In this document: positions 1 to 5,399 of the stretch, in pieces
How positions within the stretch are numbered: position 1 is the first letter of the stretch
Layout: every line of letters starts with the position of its first letter
Assembly: GCA_041676265.1 (NCBI GenBank)
Contig: JBAYSE010000072.1
Location: forward strand, 1 to 8,290
Reading direction: 5' to 3'
DNA from: DUOJ01 sp041676265
Lineage (GTDB): Bacteria; Spirochaetota; Spirochaetia; Sphaerochaetales; Sphaerochaetaceae
Length of the DNA: 8,290 bases
Notes under the pieces: model-generated
Told to the model about the DNA's origin: nothing
Seen by the model: the letters and a program-made list of their open reading frames with translations, nothing else
The model's database searches: none
Position numbers and translations under genes: made by a program

Positions 1-486
1 ACTATTATCGGTATAGATGCAATGGTTGTCTTGACAAGGGTAGTCGATATAGAGGCAACGTACATTGCGCCGAGAAAGGAGTTCGTGTTCGCCTGCATCC
101 AGTTGGAAGGCAAAGATTAAAAGCGCCGACACTTGGGTATCTAGAACCCTTTGGATAACTTGCGGATTGTGTTTTTCGTAGTTTAAGATGATTAAGTCGA
201 TGCCCAGACCCCGTAATTTACGGTAGATAGACTCAAAGATTTCAAAAAAGTAGTGGTTTCCGATATCGGGTAAGAGCAGGCCAATAGAAGAGTCGACTCT
301 GTTTTGGCGTGCCAATACCCGAGCAGCTCCGCTGGGTTTAAACTGGCGTGCTTTGATGACGTCTAAAACCCTTTTTCTGGTTTTTTCTGAGACATGGATA
401 CTGTTGTTGAGTACCCGTGAAACCGTACCAATACCCACGCCAGCCTCACGAGCAATATCTTCAATAGTAATCTTTTTTTGACTCAT
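1..486 (-). CDS. LacI-family transcriptional repressor, N-terminal part (cut by left edge)
   Basis: This gene reads open from the ATG at 486-484 to base 1, giving 162 codons without a stop; the C-terminal half lies outside the window. Residues 7-28 form the LacI helix-turn-helix (TIEDIAREAG, then GIGTVSRVLNN). Residues 51-60 (PSGAARVLAR) match the hinge helix, with Leu58 at the usual minor-groove leucine position. From about residue 68 (IGLLLPDIGNHYF) the periplasmic-binding-protein-like effector domain begins. Such proteins are cytoplasmic dimers that bind palindromic operators and release DNA, or rarely bind it, when a sugar is bound. No SD lies before the ATG, but the start fits the family because the helix-turn-helix begins a few residues in. 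The gene follows the outer-membrane protein genes by 58 nt and appears to have its own promoter. The divergent sugar operon is a likely target (inference). The family call is very secure; the ligand is unknown. Confidence 0.95.
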   Translation of the reverse strand, partial: MSQKKITIEDIAREAGVGIGTVSRVLNNSIHVSEKTRKRVLDVIKARQFKPSGAARVLARQNRVDSSIGLLLPDIGNHYFFEIFESIYRKLRGLGIDLIILNYEKHNPQVIQRVLDTQVSALLIFAFQLDAGEHELLSRRNVRCLYIDYPCQDNHCIYTDNS

Positions 487-491
487 ATATA

Positions 492-506
492 AAAACTGTA
501 ATTGTT
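492..506. promoter_or_regulatory. Possible operator over the lacI -10 box
   Basis: The plus-strand 15-mer AAAACTGTAATTGTT matches ACAATAGTAATTGTT at 4110-4124 in 12 of 15 positions, including an unbroken GTAATTGTT (498-506). It covers part of the spacer and most of the predicted -10 box of the lacI-family gene. This position would suit autorepression. The site is AT-rich and not a clean palindrome, so chance similarity is possible. Confidence 0.35.
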
Positions 507-523
507 TTTACTATTTGCGTCAA
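495..523 (-). promoter_or_regulatory. Putative sigma-70-type promoter of the lacI-family gene
   Basis: On the minus strand TTGACG (523-518, five of six consensus bases) is followed after 17 nt by TACAGT (500-495, four of six). The predicted start point is near 488, only about two bases before the ATG at 486, so the transcript would be nearly leaderless. This agrees with the lack of an SD site. Placement is from consensus only. Confidence 0.5.
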
Positions 524-544
524 TGCGGAGAATTAGTGCGCTAG

Positions 545-1624
545 CTACCCCATAATGATAGAGAGTGACACATAAGAGGTCCTTTGGTAGAAAAAGTTGA
601 GCAGTGGCGTCCTTCCATTATGATAAGTTAAATTGACCCGGGTTGTGAAATCGGCGTTGGGGTCTTTTAACACAACGCCCAGAGCCAGAGTATACTCAGC
701 CTCCCATGGGTTATCTTCTTGGAAAGCTCCAATGGTATGCTCTGTCATTCCGTCTTGGTGAAGCTTAACAAACCCTGCCAAGGAGAGGGCCAGTTGTTTT
801 GTTAGGTAGTGGTCATAGAGAATTCCCCCCTGGACAATCCAAGCCTTATAAAAGTCGGGATACTCTACCGCTGCAACTTTCTCATCATTAGCCGCTATCT
901 TGTAGTAGCTCTCGCCATTCGACGGTTTTAATACCCAGGAGGGGATATGGACAGCCGGCCCCATCCAAGTCTTCTCCCTCGGCAGGGTAGCTTCAACACT
1001 TAGGCTTAAGTTTTTGAGAATGTCTATATTTACACCGAAGAAGAGGTTGTTATCGCGTGTATATTCAAGAGCATTGCGCAATACACCATTGGTTGCGTAA
1101 CTATTTTCCAGTGTTTCATCACCGTAGTGGCCAGAGTAGTGTTGAAGGCCAAACTTAAAGGAGATCTTGTTAAAGAGTCTTAACTGTGGTCCCAAGAAAT
1201 AGACCCCATCAAACCCTAAGTTGTCGGCGCCTCCAAAGCCTTGAAAAATAGAATTTATGGCCGCTGAGAGGCCAAACTCCAACTCGAAATTTTCTTTAAA
1301 GAGTGAGATTCGGGTGAATCCCACATTGACCCCGGTCTTTAAGTGGATATAGGCTTTCTCGTCAGTGTAGTGCCCTTCCTTATAAATCGGGATATCTACA
1401 TATTCTCCACTGCCGTCGGTGGGGGTTACCCTGATAATCCGCGGTTGTCCTGTTTGCAATAGTAGATAACCCAAGGTGCTGTTGGCACTAAAGATGTCTG
1501 CAGGGTTTTGCGCATATACCGATTTTGCATTAAACCACTTAAATTCGGCAAAAGGCTGATCAGCGGCATAGATAGCTAAGCTAACATATAAAAGAACCAC
1601 GACAACTAAAAAAGCTTTTCTCAT
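545..1624 (-). CDS. Putative outer-membrane beta-barrel protein (DUF1207-like), second tandem copy
   Basis: This 359-residue protein has an N-terminal signal peptide (basic MRK, hydrophobic residues about 4-19, likely cleavage near IYA-AD at 20-22). The rest alternates polar and hydrophobic stretches as in beta-barrels, with no long transmembrane helix. It is clearly paralogous to the protein encoded just upstream (1648-2712). Shared blocks are DNLGFDG (134-140), a SGHxGDE motif (164-170), EYTRDN (187-192), LHQDG (288-292), DNPWE (304-308) and PLLNFFYQR (340-348). The SGHxGDE block and overall plan resemble DUF1207 outer-membrane proteins; this is recognition by memory, not a search. An AAGGA SD lies 7 nt before the ATG and the intergenic gap is 23 nt, so co-translation with the first copy is likely. 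The role is unknown; a porin for the sugar handled by the neighbouring operon is only a suggestion. Confidence 0.75.
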   Translation of the reverse strand: MRKAFLVVVVLLYVSLAIYAADQPFAEFKWFNAKSVYAQNPADIFSANSTLGYLLLQTGQPRIIRVTPTDGSGEYVDIPIYKEGHYTDEKAYIHLKTGVNVGFTRISLFKENFELEFGLSAAINSIFQGFGGADNLGFDGVYFLGPQLRLFNKISFKFGLQHYSGHYGDETLENSYATNGVLRNALEYTRDNNLFFGVNIDILKNLSLSVEATLPREKTWMGPAVHIPSWVLKPSNGESYYKIAANDEKVAAVEYPDFYKAWIVQGGILYDHYLTKQLALSLAGFVKLHQDGMTEHTIGAFQEDNPWEAEYTLALGVVLKDPNADFTTRVNLTYHNGRTPLLNFFYQRTSYVSLSIIMG

Positions 1625-1647
1625 TTTCTTTTCCTTGTTTAAAAAAA

Positions 1648-2712
1648 TTATCCGCTAATAGACACACCAACAGAGACATAGTGGCCCCTCTGAAAGAAAA
1701 AATTGAGAAGGGGGAGTCTGCCATAGTGATAAAAAGACTCGAGGCGCACCTTGCGTTCACGGTACCCCCGATTAAATTCAAAACCAAGGCCTAGGCACAT
1801 CGTAAATTCCCACGGATTAGTCTCACTGTAGCTATTCATAAGGTGGAGGGTTTTACCATCTTGGTGAAATTGAAAATCGCCGGCAATAAAGAAGTCGCCT
1901 AACGAATAGAGGGGAAAGCGCACTTCACTGCCTACTTGCACCCTTAAAGCTCTATATGAAGAGGGGTATTCTACCTCAAATTCTACGCCCTCTTGACCGG
2001 CAATATGCTCTTGCATTGGCCTGTTAGGGTGGGTACCGGTGACTGGTACATGGGCAGCAGGGCGCACCCAGGCGGTCTTTTGGGGCATCTCTACTGTCGA
2101 GTAAAACCGGAAGGTTTTCGTGGGTTCAATAGAGATAGCGATAATCCAGGAATTGTCCCGTGTGTATTCCAGCAGAGTCATATCCTTAAAATTAACGGCG
2201 CTATTTTCTTCAGCGGTACTCTTGAGAATTTCATCGCCCCAGTGGCCCGAAAAATGGTGGATTCCCCCTTGAATAGCAACCACATCCCATAACCTTAGAG
2301 AGCCGCCTACGGCATAAAACCCATCAAAACCTAAGTTATCGGTGGCTCCTTCAAATTCAAAAAGGGTATTTAAGCCTCCATATAGAAATGCTTCCATTTG
2401 GAAGAAGCCGGCTTCGAAGCGCAGTAATCCAACGTTTGCACCGACTTTTAAGTTAAAATAGTTCTTTTGTCCCTCATGTGTAAACGGTATTTCGGCATAC
2501 TGTCCCTCATCTACGTAATAGATGTTTTTAGGGATACTCTCTTCGGTTAAAGCCGTAAGACGATTGAATTTCGAAGAGGGGGCATAAGGGTCGGCGAGGT
2601 ATTCCCTAAAGAGAGGGGTAACAGGGGCTATTTTGAACCCTACACCACTAAAGAGTAGAGCAGTAGATACAGTTAACATGACCAGTAAAAGTATTGAGAT
2701 TTTCTTTTGCAT
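1648..2712 (-). CDS. Putative outer-membrane beta-barrel protein (DUF1207-like), first tandem copy
   Basis: This 354-residue protein starts with a signal peptide (MQKK, then hydrophobic residues about 6-21); no lipobox cysteine is visible, so it is not an evident lipoprotein. The segment LADPYAPS (39-46) followed by a barrel-like body with SGHWGDE (155-161) and EYTRDN (182-187) resembles the DUF1207 family, in which an ADPxxP-type element near the mature N terminus is usual. DNLGFDG (125-131), NPWE (299-302) and LLNFFFQR (335-342) are shared with the downstream paralogue. An AGAAGG SD sits 7 nt before the ATG, and the gene begins 11 nt after the DsrE-like gene. Both copies keep the same motifs without frameshifts, implying both are functional. 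Location in the outer membrane is inferred; transport substrate is unknown. Confidence 0.75.
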   Translation of the reverse strand: MQKKISILLLVMLTVSTALLFSGVGFKIAPVTPLFREYLADPYAPSSKFNRLTALTEESIPKNIYYVDEGQYAEIPFTHEGQKNYFNLKVGANVGLLRFEAGFFQMEAFLYGGLNTLFEFEGATDNLGFDGFYAVGGSLRLWDVVAIQGGIHHFSGHWGDEILKSTAEENSAVNFKDMTLLEYTRDNSWIIAISIEPTKTFRFYSTVEMPQKTAWVRPAAHVPVTGTHPNRPMQEHIAGQEGVEFEVEYPSSYRALRVQVGSEVRFPLYSLGDFFIAGDFQFHQDGKTLHLMNSYSETNPWEFTMCLGLGFEFNRGYRERKVRLESFYHYGRLPLLNFFFQRGHYVSVGVSISG

Positions 2713-2723
2713 AATTTAGCCTT

Positions 2724-3062
2724 CTAGAGAGTAACTACCTTGTAACCTTTCTCCATATAGGCTGAGAAGGGGGGATGCCCGCTCATCTCACCACAAACCG
2801 GAAGGCCAGTATTTTGATTGAATTCGAGTACACCCATTTTGGCTGAGCAGCCCTTACAGATGCAATCGATTAACTTTAAGTCGACTACTTTTTGAAAAAG
2901 GGGGTTTTTGGCTTCAAGCATAGTTTTAACTAGCTTGACAGCTTCCCCTTCAATAATGAGGCGCACATCGAACCCTTTGGTATGCATATCTAATGCATTT
3001 AAGAGAACATGGGTGAAGCAACCAGGATTGCCATTAAAGGCAAAGAGGGCAATTTTTTGCAT
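2724..3062 (-). CDS. Small DsrE-like cysteine-rich protein
   Basis: This 112-residue protein has no signal peptide. It opens with a beta strand (KIALFAFNG) and a nucleotide-binding-like turn, then a VRLIIEGEAVKLV strand-helix unit at 33-45, which fits the DsrE/DsrF superfamily fold. Cysteines are at 15, 67, 69, 72 and 90; residues 67-72 form CxCxxC just before SAKMG, the region where DsrE-type sulfur carriers place their reactive cysteine. DsrE relatives relay sulfur or take part in redox reactions, but many are uncharacterised, and the extra cysteines could instead bind metal. An AAGGA SD is 7 nt before the ATG. It sits 11 nt ahead of the first outer-membrane protein gene and 74 nt after the PHP gene. 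The family call is fairly good; the function is not known. Confidence 0.7.
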   Translation of the reverse strand: MQKIALFAFNGNPGCFTHVLLNALDMHTKGFDVRLIIEGEAVKLVKTMLEAKNPLFQKVVDLKLIDCICKGCSAKMGVLEFNQNTGLPVCGEMSGHPPFSAYMEKGYKVVTL

Positions 3063-3136
3063 TTAGTTATCCTTTTTTATTCAAATCTAAGAGTGACTAT
3101 AACACACATAATCGGTTTGTTGTGATATATAAGCCC
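3063..3136 (-). promoter_or_regulatory. 74-nt intergenic gap with weak promoter-like -10
   Basis: The spacer between the PHP gene and the DsrE-like gene contains TATAGT on the minus strand (3101-3096), five of six bases of a -10 box, about 33 nt before the ATG. No convincing -35 box stands 16-18 nt upstream. No strong GC-rich hairpin followed by a T run was seen, so the PHP transcript may read into the next genes. A separate weak promoter here is possible. Confidence 0.2.
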
Positions 3137-3991
3137 TTAAAGGAGTGGTACAGAGATCCATTTGCCCTCTTTTAATGTATCTACCGTTTTGTGACCCGCG
3201 TCAATTAAGAGCTCTTTTGCCTCTTCAAAGAAGTGAGTTATATGGAGTGAATAGTGGGCATCGGAGTTTAAAGTGAGGGGAATGCCCAACCTAGCACACT
3301 CTTTGACCATCTCAGGGGAGGGGTAGGTCTCTTTGATAGAATTGCGGGCAATACCGCCGGTACTGATCTCCAAACGAACCGCTTTATCGCAGATATTGCG
3401 TAAAAAATTTGTGGTGAGGTCGCGGTACCACGAGGCGTGCTCATCAAAAAAGAGGTTGTAGGAATTGCGCTTTTTAATCAGATCACAGTGGCCCAAAATG
3501 TCAAATTTATAGGTGTTAACCATTTTTTCTTGTAGGGAGAAATAGTGGGTGGCAAACCGCCTAATATCGCCTGAAAAGTTATCTTCTAAGAGGGTGACAA
3601 ACTCTTTTACCGGTCCGTCAATGGTTAAATATTGCCCACTTTTTGCATGCTTCATCATATGGAGAGAGGCAATTGTAAAGTCAAGATAATCACTGTATTC
3701 ACTGCCGGCTAACTCACCGGTATCTTCCAGGTAGTCGAGTTCCAGCCCAATGTAAAGCTCTATCTCATCTTTGTATAGCTCTCTTAGGCGGTTAATTTCT
3801 TCCAGATAGTAGGGAAAATCTGCTTTTTTCATATGCCATTCATCAAAGAAGGGCATCGGGGTATGACAGGAGAAACCCAGTGCACTGAGGTCTTGAGAAA
3901 TCGCTTGACGCACATAATCTTCCAGCGCACCCGTTCCATCATCTAAAGAGCAGTGGGTGTGAAAGTTTGAAAACCTAAATATTTTAGACAT
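3137..3991 (-). CDS. PHP-domain phosphoesterase, histidinol-phosphatase type
   Basis: Starting at the ATG at 3991-3989 this is a 284-residue cytoplasmic protein with the PHP metal-binding motifs in order: HTH (11-13) with SLDDG, CHTP (42-45), GLELDY (82-87), SLH (109-111), GHCD (167-170), and NSDAH (242-246). This pattern and length fit the PHP histidinol-phosphate phosphatases, which hydrolyse L-histidinol phosphate in histidine synthesis using two or three metal ions. Other PHP proteins act on other phosphoesters, and no histidine genes are nearby, so the substrate is uncertain. An in-frame ATG at 4042 would add 17 residues before the normal N terminus, which starts close to the HTH motif in this family. 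A promoter-like sequence positioned so that transcription starts at the 3991 ATG supports the shorter form. No SD precedes either start. Confidence 0.85.
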   Translation of the reverse strand: MSKIFRFSNFHTHCSLDDGTGALEDYVRQAISQDLSALGFSCHTPMPFFDEWHMKKADFPYYLEEINRLRELYKDEIELYIGLELDYLEDTGELAGSEYSDYLDFTIASLHMMKHAKSGQYLTIDGPVKEFVTLLEDNFSGDIRRFATHYFSLQEKMVNTYKFDILGHCDLIKKRNSYNLFFDEHASWYRDLTTNFLRNICDKAVRLEISTGGIARNSIKETYPSPEMVKECARLGIPLTLNSDAHYSLHITHFFEEAKELLIDAGHKTVDTLKEGKWISVPLL

Positions 3992-3997
3992 AACGGC

Positions 3998-4026
3998 AAT
4001 ATACTCTAAAACAGGGGAAGTGAGAA
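3998..4026 (-). promoter_or_regulatory. Putative promoter of the PHP gene, giving a leaderless mRNA
   Basis: On the minus strand TTCTCA (4026-4021, four of six -35 bases) and TATATT (4003-3998, five of six -10 bases) are separated by 17 nt. Six bases then separate the -10 box from the ATG at 3991, so the start point would fall on the A of the start codon. The lack of an SD agrees with leaderless translation. Confidence 0.45.
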
Positions 4027-4096
4027 GTCTTGAACAGGTCATTTATGTATATGCTTGTACAATTTTGTCTATTCAAGAGGCACTCTTTAGTTGTAT

Positions 4097-4102
4097 TATA
4101 AT
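4097..4102 (+). promoter_or_regulatory. -10 box of the sugar-operon promoter
   Basis: A perfect TATAAT lies upstream of the plus-strand operon; the start point would be near 4109. The best -35 candidate, TTCAAG at 4072-4077, is weak and 19 nt away, so the promoter may need an activator or rely on the strong -10. The hexamer is part of the palindrome ATTATAAT (4095-4102). Confidence 0.45.
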
Positions 4103-4109
4103 TGGACGT

Positions 4110-4123
4110 ACAATAGTAATTGT
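4110..4123. promoter_or_regulatory. Candidate operator, inverted repeat ACAAT-N4-ATTGT
   Basis: ACAATAGTAATTGT has two perfect 5-bp arms around AGTA. It spans about +2 to +15 relative to the predicted start point of the sugar operon, where a bound repressor would block transcription. A related 15-mer at 492-506 lies over the lacI -10 box, which makes the LacI-family protein of this window the leading candidate binder. It lacks the central CG usual in many LacI-family operators, which weakens the case. Confidence 0.4.
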
Positions 4124-4205
4124 TCTGCGTAAGCTAATTTGTGTTGGATGGGTTTACAGAGGCAATACTGATTCCAAAAAATTGTAAGCCTCACGCAGAC
4201 AAGAG

Positions 4206-4210
4206 GGAGG
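4206..4210 (+). promoter_or_regulatory. SD site fixing the oxidoreductase start at GTG 4216
   Basis: GGAGG is followed after 5 nt by an in-frame GTG at 4216-4218. The earlier in-frame GTG at 4141 has no SD and would add 25 residues of no family character. An ATG at 4214-4216 overlaps the chosen start but is followed at once by TGA, so it cannot be the gene start. Confidence 0.75.
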
Positions 4211-4215
4211 AAAAT

Positions 4216-5388
4216 GTGATTGAAGGTAGTAAGAGTGAGAAAGTAGGCGCAAAACTGGCCTACGCAATGGTTGGTGGAGGACCGGGTGCCTTTATCGGCG
4301 ATGTCCATCGGACAGCCATTCGCATTGATGATAAAGCTGAACTCGTTTGTGGTGTTTTTTCCCGTGATGCAGCTAAGAGTAAAGAGTTTGGTCTCTCCCT
4401 GGGGCTTGACCCTGAGCGGCTCTACAGTTCTGTAGAGGAGATGGCAGAGAAAGAGTCAAAACGACCTGATGGAATAGATTTTGCCGTAATAGTGACCCCT
4501 AATGCAGCCCATTATAATGCCGCTAAAGTTCTCCTGAACCATTCGATTAACGTCGTATGTGACAAACCCTTAACCATCGAATTTGAAGAAGCTCAAGAAT
4601 TAGTAAAGCTTACTGAGGAAAAAGATCTCCTGTTTGGAGTTACCTACACCTATACCGGCTATCCTGTGGCAAAGCAGATTAGGCACCTCATCCAAGCGGG
4701 CGAAATTGGCGAAATTCGGTTTGTAAATGCCGAATATCCTCAAGAGTGGTTGGCCTCAAGAAGCGAAGATGAGGGCAATAAGCAAGCTGCTTGGCGCACC
4801 GACCCCGCTTTGAGTGGTAAATCCAACTGCGTAGGTGATATTGGCTCCCATATTGAGAATATGGTGGCGACTTTAACGGGGCTCAAAATTAAACGACTCA
4901 GTGCCCGCTTGGATAAGTTTGTTGAGGGGCGAAGTCTCGATGATAACGCCACTATCATGGTTGAGTATGATAACGGCGCCAAGGGTGTCTACTGGTCAAG
5001 TCAAATTGCCATCGGCTACGACAACGCCTTAAGGGTCCGTATTTTTGGTTCCCAAGGGACAATCGAATGGTCTCCGGAAGATCCCGATCACTTCATCTTG
5101 ACCAAGATGGGGGGTGCAAAGCAACTCATCTCACGAGGACGCGATCCCTTTGTCGAGGGTGCTCAAAAGTACAGTCGTCTCCCCTCTGGCCACCCTGAAG
5201 GGGTATTTGAGGCGTTTGCCAATATTTACAAGGCTTATGTGACAACTTTAATCGGCAAACTCAATGGTGAAAAAATAGATCGAAGTGTTCTAGAGTTCCC
5301 CACTGTCGCCGATGGTGCTGAAGGCGTGAAATTTATCGTCGCTTGTGTCGAGAGCTCTGAAAAAGATGCCGCTTGGATCTCTTTATAA
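4216..5388 (+). CDS. Gfo/Idh/MocA-family NAD(P)-dependent oxidoreductase
   Basis: With the GTG start at 4216 the product is 390 residues, usual for the family. The N-terminal Rossmann domain shows the dinucleotide-binding glycine motif VGGGPGAFIG (19-28), VTPNAAHY (93-100) and the CDKP motif (115-118), whose Lys117 is the conserved family lysine. The C-terminal substrate domain contains WRTDP (193-197) and GDIGSH (207-212), where Asp208 and His212 correspond to the catalytic pair. Relatives oxidise a sugar or cyclitol hydroxyl, often C3 of a glycoside or myo-inositol C2, with NAD(P). It heads the plus-strand operon, 11 nt before an isomerase/epimerase gene and followed by a sugar ABC importer, so it probably performs the first catabolic step on the imported compound. 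The substrate cannot be told from sequence; a 3-keto-sugar route is one possibility. Confidence 0.92.
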   Translation: MIEGSKSEKVGAKLAYAMVGGGPGAFIGDVHRTAIRIDDKAELVCGVFSRDAAKSKEFGLSLGLDPERLYSSVEEMAEKESKRPDGIDFAVIVTPNAAHYNAAKVLLNHSINVVCDKPLTIEFEEAQELVKLTEEKDLLFGVTYTYTGYPVAKQIRHLIQAGEIGEIRFVNAEYPQEWLASRSEDEGNKQAAWRTDPALSGKSNCVGDIGSHIENMVATLTGLKIKRLSARLDKFVEGRSLDDNATIMVEYDNGAKGVYWSSQIAIGYDNALRVRIFGSQGTIEWSPEDPDHFILTKMGGAKQLISRGRDPFVEGAQKYSRLPSGHPEGVFEAFANIYKAYVTTLIGKLNGEKIDRSVLEFPTVADGAEGVKFIVACVESSEKDAAWISL

Positions 5389-5399
5389 AGGAGGATTTT

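Larger units (their letters stand above)
3992..4215. other. Divergent intergenic control region
   Basis: This 224-bp AT-rich region separates the two start codons of the divergent blocks. It contains the PHP promoter (3998-4026), the sugar-operon -10 box (4097-4102), the inverted repeat at 4110-4123, a second GTACAAT copy at 4057-4063 (the other is 4108-4114, 51 bp apart), and the roughly 107-nt leader of the oxidoreductase gene. ATTATAAT at 4095-4102 is self-complementary, so it presents TATAAT on both strands. No separate gene is supported here. Confidence 0.7.

Noticed and set aside
1993..2292. 99-codon plus-strand frame opposite the first outer-membrane protein gene
   Set aside because: Overlaps fully with a gene supported by signal peptide, SD and a paralogue; no recognisable domain.
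3992..4042. N-terminal extension of the PHP protein from ATG 4042
   Set aside because: No SD, and 17 extra residues ahead of a normal PHP N terminus; the promoter-like elements inside the extension favour the start at 3991.
4054..4077. CTTG...CAAG inverted repeat with inner ACAATTTTGT as a second operator
   Set aside because: The arms are short, the spacing differs from the repeat at 4110-4123, and AT-rich DNA yields such matches easily; only the GTACAAT similarity was noted.
4141..4215. Upstream in-frame GTG start for the oxidoreductase
   Set aside because: No SD, and the extra 25 residues have no family character; GGAGG at 4206-4210 fits the GTG at 4216.
5373..5399. Upstream in-frame ATG for the isomerase
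   Set aside because: It lies within the oxidoreductase gene and before the SD AAAGGAGG that serves the ATG at 5400.
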